Source: Streptomyces sp. NBC_01351 (GTDB lineage Bacteria; Actinomycetota; Actinomycetes; Streptomycetales; Streptomycetaceae). Taken from it: a DNA stretch of 64,000 nucleotides. Made by a program: the position numbers and the translations under genes. Below are positions 1 to 9,907 of this stretch, in pieces; the stretch's first letter is position 1; each line of letters opens with the position of its first letter. A model generated the notes under the pieces. It made no database searches and was not told where the DNA came from. It saw nothing but the letters and a program-made list of their open reading frames with translations. The stretch is taken from assembly GCF_036237315.1 (NCBI RefSeq), contig NZ_CP108356.1, positions 6,019,501 to 6,083,500 of the forward strand, in the 5' to 3' direction.

Positions 1-30
1 CGGCGGTACGCACTACTAGTCATCGGGGCA

Positions 31-549
31 TCAGCCCCTGAAGCGGTCCCAGAGCCGGGGGAAGCGCTCCGCGAGCACGGCTTCGTTCTCGAAGTCCAGC
101 GGGGCGCCCTCCGGCTCTGCCGGTTGCAGGGGGACGCCCAGATCCGGCGCCACCGAGCCGGTCAGCTGCTCGTACGCCTCGTCGGCGGCGTACCCCAGCT
201 CCTCGGCGTCCCCGTCGATCTCCTCGTCGAACTCGCCCAGCAGCTCCGCCAGCTGGTCCGGATCGTGCACCCCGCCCTCGAAGACCTCCCGCCCCTGGCC
301 GATGAGCCAGCAGCGGAAGTAGTCGAACGCGTCGTCGCTCGCCCCGTCGAGCAGCACCCAGGCCGCGCCCCACAGGTCCCAGGTGTACGCCCGGTTGTAC
401 CGGACCTCGAAGTGCCGGGCGAAGTCCAGGACGGAGTCCGGATCGAGCTGCGCGAGCCGCTCCACGAGCAGCTCGGCGTGTTCCTCGGGGTCGCCGTCGG
501 CGGCCTCGCGGGTACGGTCGACGATCTCCCAGAACTCCGTCTCGTCCAT
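31..549 (-). CDS. DUF4240 domain protein
   Basis: A 172-residue soluble, acidic protein. The opening MDETEFWEIV and the following helix-rich stretch with FARHFEVRYNRAY and YFRCWLIGQG are typical of the DUF4240 family, whose members have no established reaction. I chose the ATG at 549 because the family signature begins there; the reading frame stays open further upstream, but that part is arginine-rich and unlike a conserved protein. No signal peptide or membrane segment. It is transcribed in the same direction as aceE, 262 bases beyond the aceE stop, and a hairpin sits between them, so it probably has its own promoter. Confidence 0.8.
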   Translation of the reverse strand: MDETEFWEIVDRTREAADGDPEEHAELLVERLAQLDPDSVLDFARHFEVRYNRAYTWDLWGAAWVLLDGASDDAFDYFRCWLIGQGREVFEGGVHDPDQLAELLGEFDEEIDGDAEELGYAADEAYEQLTGSVAPDLGVPLQPAEPEGAPLDFENEAVLAERFPRLWDRFRG

Positions 550-681
550 CACCGTCCCAGCATCACGGGTCGACCCCCGCGCCGCCACCGCGCATACGGC
601 CAAAGGCCTGTTGTCCCACCTTCTCGGCCGTACCCCGGAGACCGGATCGCCGGCCACCGGCCGCATACTCGGGTCGAGAGC

Positions 682-750
682 GGCGTGATCAAGGTCCTGG
701 ACTTCGGCATCGCGAAGTTCCTCGGAGAGTCGATCCAGCAGACGGGCTGA
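682..750 (+). pseudogene. Fragment of a Ser/Thr protein kinase (DFG region)
   Basis: In frame on the plus strand the bases encode GVIKVLDFGIAKFLGE followed by a short tail and TGA. This is the activation-segment start of a Hanks-type (PknB-like) kinase, including the Mg-binding DFG motif. Nothing upstream in this frame has the catalytic HRD loop or ATP-binding lobe; that part lies antisense to the DUF4240 gene. It is best read as a remnant of a lost kinase gene. A chance match is possible but unlikely given about 14 consecutive consensus-like residues. Confidence 0.5.
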
Positions 751-758
751 AACGCCGC

Positions 759-792
759 GAGGCGGCCCGCCCCGGAAGGGGTGGACCGCCTC
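759..792 (-). terminator. Hairpin downstream of aceE
   Basis: Two 15-base arms (759-773 and 778-792) pair with two mismatches around a GGAA loop, 20 bases past the aceE stop codon. It has no strong T-run, as is usual for Streptomyces terminators. Confidence 0.6.
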
Positions 793-811
793 ACGGTCGG
801 ACACGCGGGGC

Positions 812-3496
812 TCAGAGGCCGTAGCGCTCCCGGGCCTCCTTGACGGAGGACGCCGGGACCTCGCCGCGGCGGGCGAGCTGGGCCAGCGAGGCCACCACGA
901 TCGACTGGGCGTCGACACCGAAGTGGCGGCGGGCGCCCTCGCGGGTGTCGGAGAGGCCGAAGCCGTCCGTGCCCAGCGAGGTGTAGTCCTGCTCGACCCA
1001 CTGGCTGATCTGGTCCGGGACCTGACGCATCCAGTCGGAGACGGCCAGGACCGGGCCCTGGGCGCCTTCCAGCGCGCGGGTGACGTACGGGGTGCGCACC
1101 TCGCCGCGCAGCAGCGCCTCGTCGCACTCCAGCGCGTCGCGCCGCAGCTCGCCCCAGGAGGTGGCGGACCAGACGTCGGCGGACACGTTCCACTCGGCGG
1201 CGAGCAGACGCTGCGCCTCCAGGACCCAGTGGATCGCCGTACCCGAGGCCATCAGCTGGATCTTCGGGGCGTCGGCGGCCGGGGCCGCCCCGTCCAGGTC
1301 CGCCGCCGTGTTGAAGCGGTAGAGGCCCTTGATGATGCCTTCCTCGACGCCCTCGGGCATCGCGGGCTGCACCTTCGGCTCGTTGTAGACCGTCAGGTAG
1401 TAGAAGACGTCTTCCGGCTTCTCGCCGTACATCCGGCGCAGACCGTCCTTGACGATCACCGCGATCTCGTACGCGAAGGCCGGGTCGTAGTTCAGCGACG
1501 CCGGGTTCGTGGACGCGATCAGGTGCGAGTGGCCGTCCGCGTGCTGGAGGCCCTCACCGGTCAGCGTGGTGCGGCCGGCGGTGGCGCCGACGATGAAGCC
1601 CTTGCCGAGCTGGTCGGCGAGCTGCCACATCTGGTCGGCGGTGCGCTGCCAGCCGAACATCGAGTAGAAGATGTAGAAGGGGATCATCGGCTCGCCGTGC
1701 GTCGCGTACGACGTACAGGCGGCGATGAAGTCCGCCATCGCGCCGGCCTCGGTGATCCCCTCGTTGAGGATCTGGCCGTCCTTGGCTTCCTTGTAGTACA
1801 TGAGCTGGTCGCGGTCGACCGGCTCGTACGTCTGGCCCAGCGGCGAGTAGATGCCGGCCGACGGGAAGAGGGACTCCATACCGAAAGTACGGGCCTCGTC
1901 GGGGACGATCGGCACCCAGCGCTTGCCGGTCTCCTTGTCCCGCATCAGGTCCTTGACGAGCCGGACGAAGGCCATGGTGGTGGCCATCTCCTGCTTGCCG
2001 GAGCCCTTGAGCAGCGGGGCGAAGGAACGGTCCGCCGGGGCCGGCAGGGCCACGTGCTTGACCTTGCGGGCCGGGGCCGGACCGCCGAGGGCCGCGCGGC
2101 GCTCGTTCAGGTACCGGACCTCGGGGCTGTTCGCACCCGGGTGGCCGTACGGGACCTGGCCGTCGGCGAAGGCGCTGTCCGGGATCGGGAGGCCAAGGAG
2201 GTCACGCATGTCCTTGAACTCGTCGATCGTCAGCTTCTTCATCTGGTGGTTCGCGTTCTTCGACTCGAACCCGGCACCCAGCGTGTAGCCCTTGACGGTC
2301 TGCGCCAGGATGACCGTCGGCGCACCCTTGTGCTCCAGGGCGGCCTTGTACGCGGCGTACACCTTGCGGGGCTCGTGGCCGCCGCGGGAGCTGTGGAAGC
2401 ACTCGGCGATCTTCGCGTCGGACAGCACACCGGCGAGCTGGACCAGCTCGGGGTTGGCGCCGAAGAAGTGGTTCCGGATGTAGGCCACGTCGCGGGTCGC
2501 GTACGTCTGGAACTGCGCGTCGGGTACCTCGCGCAGGCGGCGTACCAGGGCGCCCGTGGTGTCGAGCTGGAACAGCTCGTCCCAGGCGGAGCCCCACAGC
2601 GACTTGATGACGTTCCAGCCGGCGCCGCGGAACTGGGCTTCCAGCTCCTGCACCACGCGGAAGTTCGCGCGGACCGGACCGTCGAGGCGCTGCAGGTTGC
2701 AGTTGATGACGAAGGTCAGGTTGTCGAGCTGCTCGCGGGAGGCGAGGGCCAGGGCGGCGGTCGACTCCGGCTCGTCCATCTCGCCGTCGCCCAGGAAGGC
2801 CCAGACGTGCGAGTTGGCGGTGTCCTTGATGCTCCGGTTCTGCAGGTAGCGGTTGAAGCGCGCCTGGTAGATCGCGGAGAGCGGGCCGAGGCCCATGGAA
2901 ACCGTGGGGAACTCCCACAGCCACGGCAGGCGCCGCGGGTGCGGGTAGGACGGCAGGCCGTTGCCGCCGGACTCCTGGCGGAAGTTGTCGAGCTGCTGCT
3001 CGGACACGCGGCCGTCGAGGAAGGCGCGGGCGTAGATGCCGGGGGAGGCGTGGCCCTGGATGTAGAGCTGGTCGCCCGATCCGTCGGCCTCCTTCCCGCG
3101 GAAGAAGTGCTGGAAGCCGGTCTCGTACAGCCATGCGGCGGAGGCGAAGGTGGCGATGTGGCCGCCGACGCCGTACTTGGAGCCGCGGGTCACCATGGCG
3201 GCCGCGTTCCAGCGGTTCCACGCGGTGATGCGGGCCTCCATCGCCTCGTCACCGGGGAACTCCGGCTCCGCGGCGGTGGGGATGGTGTTGACGTAGTCCG
3301 TCTCCAGCAGCTTGGGCAGCGCGAGGCCGGCGGCCTCGGCGTGCTGCAGCGTGCGGCGGAGCAGGTATTCGGCGCGGCGCGTACCGGCGGCCTTTGCGAC
3401 GGCGTCGAGGGAGGCCGCCCATTCGGCGGTCTCCTCGGTGTCGCGGTCCGGGAGCTGGTCGAGCTCGCTCGGAAGCTTTCCTACGGGGTCGGACAT
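812..3496 (-). CDS. aceE: Pyruvate dehydrogenase E1 component, homodimeric type
   Basis: 894 residues, the usual length for homodimeric bacterial E1p. It decarboxylates pyruvate on thiamine diphosphate and passes the acetyl group to the lipoyl domains of E2. Visible family features include a ThDP-binding [10 protein letters not shown] segment, the [11 protein letters not shown] region and the C-terminal transketolase-like half ([17 protein letters not shown]). The ATG at 3496 gives [14 protein letters not shown], has GGAAGG upstream, and excludes 70 non-conserved residues of open frame. It sits downstream of the GntR gene on the same strand with a probable promoter and operator at 3589-3618, so pyruvate or a downstream metabolite may control it through that regulator. 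Confidence 0.97.
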   Translation of the reverse strand: MSDPVGKLPSELDQLPDRDTEETAEWAASLDAVAKAAGTRRAEYLLRRTLQHAEAAGLALPKLLETDYVNTIPTAAEPEFPGDEAMEARITAWNRWNAAAMVTRGSKYGVGGHIATFASAAWLYETGFQHFFRGKEADGSGDQLYIQGHASPGIYARAFLDGRVSEQQLDNFRQESGGNGLPSYPHPRRLPWLWEFPTVSMGLGPLSAIYQARFNRYLQNRSIKDTANSHVWAFLGDGEMDEPESTAALALASREQLDNLTFVINCNLQRLDGPVRANFRVVQELEAQFRGAGWNVIKSLWGSAWDELFQLDTTGALVRRLREVPDAQFQTYATRDVAYIRNHFFGANPELVQLAGVLSDAKIAECFHSSRGGHEPRKVYAAYKAALEHKGAPTVILAQTVKGYTLGAGFESKNANHQMKKLTIDEFKDMRDLLGLPIPDSAFADGQVPYGHPGANSPEVRYLNERRAALGGPAPARKVKHVALPAPADRSFAPLLKGSGKQEMATTMAFVRLVKDLMRDKETGKRWVPIVPDEARTFGMESLFPSAGIYSPLGQTYEPVDRDQLMYYKEAKDGQILNEGITEAGAMADFIAACTSYATHGEPMIPFYIFYSMFGWQRTADQMWQLADQLGKGFIVGATAGRTTLTGEGLQHADGHSHLIASTNPASLNYDPAFAYEIAVIVKDGLRRMYGEKPEDVFYYLTVYNEPKVQPAMPEGVEEGIIKGLYRFNTAADLDGAAPAADAPKIQLMASGTAIHWVLEAQRLLAAEWNVSADVWSATSWGELRRDALECDEALLRGEVRTPYVTRALEGAQGPVLAVSDWMRQVPDQISQWVEQDYTSLGTDGFGLSDTREGARRHFGVDAQSIVVASLAQLARRGEVPASSVKEARERYGL

Positions 3497-3588
3497 CGGT
3501 GTGCGCCGCCTTCCGGACAAAGGAGAGGTGGTGAAAAAATCCCTGACGGGCAGGACAGGGTCGATGGACCTGGTTGAGGTCCGCGATG

Positions 3589-3618
3589 ACTGTAAATGCC
3601 TGATCGATGATCGATCAA
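3589..3618 (-). promoter_or_regulatory. Predicted aceE promoter overlapped by a palindromic operator
   Basis: Bases 3601-3617 read TGATCGATGATCGATCA, a perfect inverted repeat with 8-base arms around one central base. On the minus strand TTGATC (3618-3613) overlaps it and could act as a -35 element, with TACAGT (3594-3589) as -10 after an 18-base spacer. The site lies about 105 bases upstream of the aceE start and directly follows the gntR gene, so binding by that GntR/FCD regulator to repress aceE is a natural inference. No binding data are visible. Confidence 0.55.
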
Positions 3619-3655
3619 ATAAAAGTGACGAAGAAACGTCCATACGACGAAAGTC

Positions 3656-3690
3656 GGCACCGGGTGCCATGGATATAGGCACCCGGTGCC
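3656..3690 (-). terminator. Hairpin terminator after the gntR gene
   Basis: A perfect 13-base-pair stem (3656-3668 with 3678-3690) with a 9-base AT-rich loop, starting 26 bases past the gntR stop. It separates gntR transcription from the aceE promoter. Confidence 0.75.
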
Positions 3691-3715
3691 GGGCAAATCG
3701 GGACATCTCGGCCGG

Positions 3716-4342
3716 TCAGGCGCGCGGGGCACACCCGAGGACGTGCCGCTTCACGAGCAGACCGATCTCCGGATCCTGATTGCGGAACGCCTGGACGAGG
3801 GCTTCGTGCTCCTCGGCGTAGGACTTCTGGACGGTTCCCAGCCAACGGATGGACAGGGCCGTGAACACCTCGATGCCCAGGCTCTCCCAGGTGTGCAGCA
3901 GCACGCTGTTCCCGGCAGCCCGCACCATCTCCCGGTGGAAGCCCACCGTGTGCCGCACCTGCGCCGTACCGTCCTCGCTGCGGTCGGCGTCCCACAGGGC
4001 CGCCACGTGCGGCTCCAGCGCCGAGCAGTCGGCCGCCAGCCGGGGCGCCGCCAACTCGGCGGCGATCTGCTCCAGGCCGGCCCGGACCGGGTAGATCTCC
4101 TCCAGGTCCGCCGCCGACAGGTTCCGTACGCGCACGCCCTTGTTCGGCGCCGACTCGATCAGCCGCAGCGTCTCCAGCTCGCGCAGGGCCTCGCGCACCG
4201 GAGTCTGGCTGACCTCCAGCTCCACGGCGATCCGGCGCTCGACGATCCGCTCGCCGGGCTTCCAACGCCCGCTGACGATCCCCTCCACGATGTGCTCGCG
4301 GATCTGCTCGCGCAGCGAGTGCACGACGGGTGGGGTGATCAT
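3716..4342 (-). CDS. GntR-family (FCD/FadR-type) transcriptional regulator
   Basis: 208 residues: an N-terminal winged helix (about 10-75, with GERIVERRIAVELEVSQTPV as the recognition region) and a C-terminal all-helical FCD ligand-binding domain containing the HREMVRAAGN segment and further His/Asp residues that usually hold a metal and a carboxylate effector. ATG at 4342 is preceded by AGGAGA. Its place between the E2 gene and aceE suggests a PdhR-like role in controlling pyruvate dehydrogenase, although it is not orthologous to E. coli PdhR on this evidence. The palindrome at 3601-3617 is the likely target. Confidence 0.88.
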   Translation of the reverse strand: MITPPVVHSLREQIREHIVEGIVSGRWKPGERIVERRIAVELEVSQTPVREALRELETLRLIESAPNKGVRVRNLSAADLEEIYPVRAGLEQIAAELAAPRLAADCSALEPHVAALWDADRSEDGTAQVRHTVGFHREMVRAAGNSVLLHTWESLGIEVFTALSIRWLGTVQKSYAEEHEALVQAFRNQDPEIGLLVKRHVLGCAPRA

Positions 4343-4468
4343 CTGGGCTTCATCTCCTGATGGGTGTGCAGGGACGCGCGGGGTCTGATGCGTAGACAAT
4401 ACGGCCGTCGTGGCCTGCTGCGATGCGTTCCCGCCGGGTGACCCTTGGTGAGGCTCGTTACAAACGAC

Positions 4469-4504
4469 GGCGCCCCCACCCGGACGGATCCGGGCGGGGG
4501 CGCC
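4469..4504 (-). terminator. Hairpin terminator after the E2 gene
   Basis: 15-base arms at 4469-4483 and 4490-4504 pair with one mismatch around a 6-base loop, about 30 bases past the stop of the dihydrolipoamide acyltransferase gene. Confidence 0.75.
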
Positions 4505-4535
4505 GTACACGGCAGCTCGCGCTGCGCGTGGGGCC

Positions 4536-6281
4536 TTACAGGCCGAGCTCGACCTCGAACTCGCCGGCTTCCAGGATGGCCTTGACGGCCGAGAGGTACC
4601 GGGCCGCGTCCGCGCCGTCCACCAGGCGGTGGTCGTAGGACAGGGTCAGGTACGTCATGTCACGGATGCCGATGTTCGTGCCCTCGGCGGTCTCGATGAC
4701 CACCGGGCGCTTGACCGTGGCACCGATGCCCAGGATGGCGACCTGGTTCGGCGGCACGATGACCGTGTCGAACAGGGCACCGCGCGAACCGGTGTTGCTG
4801 ATGGTGAAGGTCGCGCCCGACAGCTCGTCCGGCGTGATCTTGTTGCCGCGGACCTTGGAGGCCAGGTCGGCGGTCGCCTTGGAGATGCCCGCCAGGTTGA
4901 GGTCGCCCGCACCCTTGATGACCGGGGTCATCAGGCCCTTCTCGGAGTCGACGGCGATGCCGATGTTCTCCGAGTCGAAGTAGGTGATGGTGCCCTCGTC
5001 CTCGTTGATCCGGGCGTTGACGACCGCGTGGGCCTTCAGCGCCTGGGCAGCGGCCTTGACGAAGAACGGCATCGGGGACAGCTTGACGCCCTCGCGGGCG
5101 AGGAAGCCGGCCTTGGCCTTCTCGCGCAGCTTCATGATCTTGGTGATGTCCACCTCGACCACGGAGCTGAGCTGCGCCTGCGAGTGCAGGGCCTTCATCA
5201 TGTTGTCGCCGATGACCTTGCGCATGCGGGTCATCTTGACCGTCTGACCGCGCAGCTCGGAGACCGCGGCGGCCGGGGCCTTGGCGGCCGGAGCGGCAGC
5301 GGCCGGCGCCGGGGCGGCGGCAGCGGCCTTGGCGGCCTCGGCGGCGGCCAGGACGTCCTGCTTGCGGATACGGCCACCGACACCGGTGCCCGCGACCGTG
5401 GACAGGTTGACGCCGGACTCCGAGGCGAGCTTGCGCACCAGCGGGGTCACGTACGCGCCTTCGTCACCGGCGGAAACCGGGGCGGAGGGAGCGGCCGGGG
5501 CGGCAACCGGGGTGACCGGAGCGGCCTGGGCGACCGGAGCGGCAACGGGCGCCGGAGCGGCGACCGGGGCCGGGGCGACCGGAGCCGGAGCGGCAACGGG
5601 AGCCGGGGCAGCCACGGGGGCGGCGACCGGAGCCGGAGCAGCGGCGGCCGGGGCGGCGGCCGGAGCCGCACCCGCGACGCCGATGACGGCCAGACGGGCA
5701 CCGACCTCGGCGGTCTCGTCCTCGCCGACCAGGATCTCCAGCAGCGTGCCGGAGACCGGCGCGGGGATCTCGGTGTCGACCTTGTCCGTGGAGACCTCGA
5801 GCAGCGGCTCGTCGGCCTCGACGGACTCGCCGACCTGCTTCAGCCAGCGGGTGACGGTGCCCTCGGTGACGGACTCGCCCAGGGCGGGGAGCACGACATC
5901 GGTGCCGGACGCTGCCGGGGCGGCGGCCGGAGCCTCGGCGACCGGGGCGGGGGCCGCGGGGGCCGCGGGGGCCTCCACGACCGGAGCCGGAGCAGCGGTG
6001 ACCGGCTCGGCGGCCGGAGCCGCAGCAGCGGCCGGGGCGCCGGAACCGTCGTCGATGACGGCCAGCTCGGCGCCGACCTCGACGGTCTCGTCCTCGGCGA
6101 CCTTGATGGACGCCAGGATGCCGGACACGGGGGACGGGATTTCGGTGTCGACCTTGTCGGTCGAGACCTCGAGCAGCGGCTCGTCGGCCTCGACGCGCTC
6201 GCCCTCGGCCTTCAGCCAACGGGTGACAGTGCCCTCAGTGACGCTCTCACCGAGCGCCGGAAGGGTTACGGAAACCGACAT
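4536..6281 (-). CDS. sucB: Dihydrolipoamide acyltransferase (E2), two lipoyl domains
   Basis: 581 residues. Two nearly identical lipoyl domains carry the lipoylated lysines in DKVDTEIP at about Lys43 and Lys167, joined by Ala/Pro-rich flexible linkers. A peripheral-subunit binding domain (about 275-315, [13 protein letters not shown]) binds E1/E3, and the C-terminal catalytic domain ends with DHRLVDGAD (His551 and Asp555 likely catalytic). Usually annotated sucB, but in actinobacteria the single E2 of this type serves pyruvate dehydrogenase and the combined PDH/ODH complex, which fits its position beside lpdA and aceE. lpdA lies 53 bases upstream on the same strand, so the two are probably one transcript. 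The linkers make the DNA internally repetitive. Confidence 0.93.
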   Translation of the reverse strand: MSVSVTLPALGESVTEGTVTRWLKAEGERVEADEPLLEVSTDKVDTEIPSPVSGILASIKVAEDETVEVGAELAVIDDGSGAPAAAAAPAAEPVTAAPAPVVEAPAAPAAPAPVAEAPAAAPAASGTDVVLPALGESVTEGTVTRWLKQVGESVEADEPLLEVSTDKVDTEIPAPVSGTLLEILVGEDETAEVGARLAVIGVAGAAPAAAPAAAAPAPVAAPVAAPAPVAAPAPVAPAPVAAPAPVAAPVAQAAPVTPVAAPAAPSAPVSAGDEGAYVTPLVRKLASESGVNLSTVAGTGVGGRIRKQDVLAAAEAAKAAAAAPAPAAAAPAAKAPAAAVSELRGQTVKMTRMRKVIGDNMMKALHSQAQLSSVVEVDITKIMKLREKAKAGFLAREGVKLSPMPFFVKAAAQALKAHAVVNARINEDEGTITYFDSENIGIAVDSEKGLMTPVIKGAGDLNLAGISKATADLASKVRGNKITPDELSGATFTISNTGSRGALFDTVIVPPNQVAILGIGATVKRPVVIETAEGTNIGIRDMTYLTLSYDHRLVDGADAARYLSAVKAILEAGEFEVELGL

Positions 6282-6334
6282 GGTTTCTGTTGCTCCTAAC
6301 GAAAGTGCGGAAGTGGTCGTCGCGCCCGTGACGA

Positions 6335-7723
6335 TTAGTCGTGTGCGTGCAGCGGCTTGCCGGCCAGCGCGAGGTGGGCCTCGCCCATGGCCTCGTTCTG
6401 GGTCGGGTGCGCGTGGATGAGCTGCGCGACCTCGGCCGGCAGAGCTTCCCAGTTGTAGATCAGCTGGGCTTCGCCGACCTGCTCGCCCATCCGGTCACCG
6501 ACCATGTGGACGCCGACCACGGCACCGTCCTTGACCTGGACGAGCTTGATCTCGCCCGAGGTCTTGAGGATCTTGCTCTTGCCGTTGCCCGCAAGGTTGT
6601 ACTTCAGCGCCACGACCTTGTCCGCGCCGTAGATCTCCTTGGCCTTGGCCTCGGTGATGCCGACGGAAGCGACCTCGGGGTGGCAGTAGGTGACGCGCGG
6701 GACACCGTCGTAGTCGATCGGGACGGCCTTCAGGCCGGCCAGACGCTCCGCGACCAGGATGCCCTCGGCGAAGCCGACGTGCGCGAGCTGGAGGGTCGGG
6801 ACGAGGTCACCGACCGCCGAGATGGTGGGCACGTTGGTCTGCATGTACTCGTCGACGAGGACGTAGCCGCGGTCCATCGCGACGCCCTGCTCCTCGTAGC
6901 CCAGGCCCTGCGAGACCGGACCGCGGCCGACGGCGACCAGCAGCACCTCGGCCTCGAAGGTCTTGCCGTCGGCCAGCGTGACGCGCACGCCGTTCTCGGT
7001 GTACTCGGCCTTGTCGAAGAAGGTGCCGAGGTTGAACTTGATGCCGCGCTTGCGGAACGCGCGCTCCAGCAGCTTCGAGCTGTTCTCGTCCTCGACGGGC
7101 ACGAGGTGCTTGAGGCCCTCGATGACCGTGACCTCGGAACCGAAGGACTTCCACGCCGAGGCGAACTCGACGCCGATGACGCCGCCGCCCAGCACGATCG
7201 CCGACTCGGGAACGCGGTCCAGGACCAGCGCGTGGTCCGAGGAGATGATGCGGTTGCCGTCGATCTCCAGGCCCGGCAGGGACTTCGGCACGGAGCCGGT
7301 CGCCAGCAGGACGTGGCGGCCCTGGATGCGGCGGCCGTCCACGTCGACGGAAGTCGGGGAGGAGAGGCGGCCCTCACCCTCGATGTACGTCACCTTGCGC
7401 GAGGCCACGAGACCCTGCAGGCCCTTGTACAGGCCCGAGATGATCTCGTCCTTGTACTTGTGGACACCCGCGATGTCGATGCCCTCGAAGGTGGTCTTCA
7501 CGCCGAACTGGGCGGCTTCGCGCGCCTGGTCCGCGATCTCGCCCGCGTGCAGCAGAGCCTTCGTGGGGATGCAGCCGTTGTGCAGGCAGGTGCCGCCGAG
7601 CTTGTTCTTCTCGATCAGGGCAACGTCCAGACCCAGCTGGGATGCGCGCAGCGCCGCGGCGTAACCGCCACTGCCACCGCCGAGGATCACTAGGTCGAAA
7701 ACGGTGCTGGCGTCGTTCGCCAC
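6335..7723 (-). CDS. lpdA: Dihydrolipoyl dehydrogenase (E3)
   Basis: 462 residues. Re-oxidises dihydrolipoamide on the 2-oxoacid dehydrogenase complexes, reducing NAD+. The FAD-binding [10 protein letters not shown] motif is at about 15, the redox-active disulfide is Cys46/Cys51 in [13 protein letters not shown], a second dinucleotide fold ([12 protein letters not shown]) lies mid-chain, and the C-terminal HAHPTQNEA provides the active-site base. I chose the GTG at 7723 (VANDAS) because GGAGG lies 6 bases upstream; the open frame upstream is not conserved. Likely first gene of an operon with the E2 gene. Confidence 0.96.
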   Translation of the reverse strand: MANDASTVFDLVILGGGSGGYAAALRASQLGLDVALIEKNKLGGTCLHNGCIPTKALLHAGEIADQAREAAQFGVKTTFEGIDIAGVHKYKDEIISGLYKGLQGLVASRKVTYIEGEGRLSSPTSVDVDGRRIQGRHVLLATGSVPKSLPGLEIDGNRIISSDHALVLDRVPESAIVLGGGVIGVEFASAWKSFGSEVTVIEGLKHLVPVEDENSSKLLERAFRKRGIKFNLGTFFDKAEYTENGVRVTLADGKTFEAEVLLVAVGRGPVSQGLGYEEQGVAMDRGYVLVDEYMQTNVPTISAVGDLVPTLQLAHVGFAEGILVAERLAGLKAVPIDYDGVPRVTYCHPEVASVGITEAKAKEIYGADKVVALKYNLAGNGKSKILKTSGEIKLVQVKDGAVVGVHMVGDRMGEQVGEAQLIYNWEALPAEVAQLIHAHPTQNEAMGEAHLALAGKPLHAHD

Positions 7724-7954
7724 GTCACGTCCTCCATGCATGTGCGCCGGGCACCGGTCCTCTGTGACCGGGCGGCGGCTGGTATACGGCCGCTGTTTCT
7801 TCGGCCCTGTGGTGGGGGCCCTGTCCTGCCGAGAACCCATCTTCGCATTTGTCGCGGGAACGCGGGACGCCGGGCCCGTGATGTAGGAGGTCGTTCTGTC
7901 CGAACCAGGGGTTACCGCGGCGTAGAAACCTACGGATTTCGTTGTGAGTGAACA

Positions 7955-7995
7955 CACCCCGGGCCTTGACCGAAAGTCGATCAAGGCCCGGGGTG
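7955..7995 (-). terminator. Hairpin terminator after pepA
   Basis: A perfect 15-base-pair stem (7955-7969 with 7981-7995) and 11-base loop, 37 bases past the pepA stop. The 230 bases between it and the lpdA start hold no gene and presumably the lpdA promoter. Confidence 0.8.
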
Positions 7996-8031
7996 CTACG
8001 CGTCACACGAAGAGGGTCGACACCGAGTGGG

Positions 8032-9561
8032 TCAGCCCAGGTCGCCGGTGGCCGTGCGCTCCGCCAGCCGCACCAGGGTGCGCACGGCCGAGCCGGTGCC
8101 GCCCTTGGGGGTGTAGCCGTACGGCGCGCCCTCGTGGAAGGCCGGGCCCGCGATGTCGAGGTGGGCCCAGGTGATGCCCTCGCCGACGAACTCCTGCAGG
8201 AAGAGGCCGGCCAGCAGGCCGCCGCCCGCGCGCTCGCCCATGTTCGCGATGTCGGCGGTGGGGGAGTCGAAGGTCTTGCGCAGCTCCGGGGGCATCGGCA
8301 TCGGCCACGAGGCCTCGCCGACCTCCTCGGCGATCTCGTGGATCGAGGTGCGGAAGGAGTCGTCGTTGCCCATGACCGCGAAGGTGCGGTTGCCCAGGGC
8401 CAGCACCATGGCGCCGGTCAGGGTGGCGACGTCGACGATCGCGTCCGGGTTCTCCTCGGAGGCCCGGGTCAGCGCGTCACCGAGGACCAGGCGGCCCTCG
8501 GCGTCCGTGTTGAGGACCTCGACGGTCTTGCCGCTGTACATGCGCAGCACGTCACCGGGCTTGGTGGCGGAGCCGGACGGCATGTTCTCGGCGAGCGCGA
8601 GCCAGCCGGTGACGTTGACCTGGAGGCCCAGCTTCGCGGCCGCGACGACGGAGGCGAAGACGGCGGCGGCGCCGGCCATGTCGCACTTCATCGTCTCGTT
8701 GTGGCCGGCCGGCTTCAGGGAGATGCCGCCCGAGTCGTAGGTGATGCCCTTGCCGACGAAGGCCAGGGTCTTCTCCGCCTTCGGGTGGGTGTAGGAGAGC
8801 TTCACCAGGCGCGGCGGGTTCTCGGAGCCCTTGCCGACGCCCATGATGCCGCCGTAGCCGCCCTTGACCAGCGCCTTCTCGTCCAGCACCTGGACCTTGA
8901 TGCCGTTCTCCTTCGCGGTCGCGGTCGCGACGGCGGCGAAGGCCTCCGGGGTGAGGTCGTTCGGCGGGGTGTTGACCAGGTCACGGGCCACGTTGACCTC
9001 GGTCGCGACGGCCGTGGCGCGCTCGGCGGCGGCCTTGTGGTCCTTGTCGCGCGGCTTGGCGCCCAGCAGGGCGACCTCGGCCAGCGGCAGCTTCGGCCCG
9101 CCGTTCTTGGCACCCTTCTTCTCGCCGCCCTGGTACGCGGTGAACGCGTACGCGCCCAGCAGCGCGCCCTCGGCTACGGCGGTGACGGCCGAGGCGTCGT
9201 CCAGGGGGAGGGCGAAGCCGGCCTTCTTGCTGCCGTGCAGCGCGCGGGCGGCGGCACCGGCGGCGCGGCGCAGAACTTCCTCGTCGAACGATTCGTCCTT
9301 CTCGGGGACGGAGCCGAGCCCCACCGCCAGCACGACCGGGACCTTGAGGCCCGCGGGCGCCGGCAGCTTGGTGGTCTCGCCTTCGGCGCCCGTGGCGCCG
9401 AGCGCGTCGAGCACGTCGGCGAGCTTTCCGTCGTACGCCTTGTCCACGGCCTCGGCTCCGGCGGCCACGATCGGGCCCTTGGGGCCCTTCGCCACGCCGA
9501 CCACGAGGGCGTCGGCGCGCAGCGTCGCAGCGCCGGCAGTGCTGAGAGTCAGAGCAGTCAC
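8032..9561 (-). CDS. pepA: Leucyl aminopeptidase (M17 family)
   Basis: About 509 residues. A cytosolic, hexameric, two-metal aminopeptidase family that removes N-terminal residues in peptide turnover. The catalytic C-terminal half shows GKGITYDSGG (metal-binding Lys/Asp) and the signature NTDAEGRLVLGDAL (Asp and Glu metal ligands, catalytic Arg). The GTG at 9561 gives VTALTLSTAG, the usual N-terminus of actinobacterial PepA; its ribosome-binding site is weak. Monocistronic, with a hairpin downstream and a divergent promoter region shared with the polysaccharide locus. Confidence 0.95.
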   Translation of the reverse strand: MTALTLSTAGAATLRADALVVGVAKGPKGPIVAAGAEAVDKAYDGKLADVLDALGATGAEGETTKLPAPAGLKVPVVLAVGLGSVPEKDESFDEEVLRRAAGAAARALHGSKKAGFALPLDDASAVTAVAEGALLGAYAFTAYQGGEKKGAKNGGPKLPLAEVALLGAKPRDKDHKAAAERATAVATEVNVARDLVNTPPNDLTPEAFAAVATATAKENGIKVQVLDEKALVKGGYGGIMGVGKGSENPPRLVKLSYTHPKAEKTLAFVGKGITYDSGGISLKPAGHNETMKCDMAGAAAVFASVVAAAKLGLQVNVTGWLALAENMPSGSATKPGDVLRMYSGKTVEVLNTDAEGRLVLGDALTRASEENPDAIVDVATLTGAMVLALGNRTFAVMGNDDSFRTSIHEIAEEVGEASWPMPMPPELRKTFDSPTADIANMGERAGGGLLAGLFLQEFVGEGITWAHLDIAGPAFHEGAPYGYTPKGGTGSAVRTLVRLAERTATGDLG

Positions 9562-9907
9562 GGTGGTGAAGTCTCGCTTCCGTTTGTGTGTGTGGGCCGA
9601 GTGGGTGGACGGCCATCCGCAGCGATCGTATTCCGGCCCGAGGGCCACCAGAAATGAGCCTACGCGCACGGACTCGTCCGTACGCCACTCGAAGGTTTGG
9701 CAGATTGTTCGATCAACGGGTCATCAGGTTCACCCATCTGTGGACTCTGCTCCAGGTTTGCCTCGTAGACCTAACGAGGTCCGAGAGACTCGGTCCACTC
9801 TCGCAAGGGGACGTGGGGTTCCTTTGCATGATTTCCACAGCGCCTTCCCGGCCCGGCCATCCGCCAAGGGCCGCCGTCGAGGGATGCCTGCGGGGGGAAA
9901 GGCCGAA
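9562..9907. promoter_or_regulatory. Divergent promoter/leader region, pepA and polysaccharide locus
   Basis: 346 bases without a gene. Near 9760-9800 on the plus strand are two adjacent short hairpins, CCTCGT/ACGAGG and CCGAG/CTCGG, in what would be the leader of the deacetylase gene. I could not match them to a known riboswitch class. The strong GGGGGGAAAGG ribosome-binding site just before 9908 supports the start of that gene. Confidence 0.45.

Noticed and set aside
923..3577. 884-residue open frame on the plus strand across aceE
   Set aside because: Antisense to aceE; its length is a by-product of high GC3 and the composition (Val/Gly/Arg-rich) is not protein-like.
4629..6299. Gly/Arg/Asp-rich plus-strand frame opposite the E2 gene
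   Set aside because: It arises from the Ala/Pro linkers of the lipoyl domains read backwards.
9760..9800. Possible cyclic-dinucleotide riboswitch before the deacetylase gene
   Set aside because: Only two short hairpins; none of the conserved bases of GEMM or ydaO RNAs are present.
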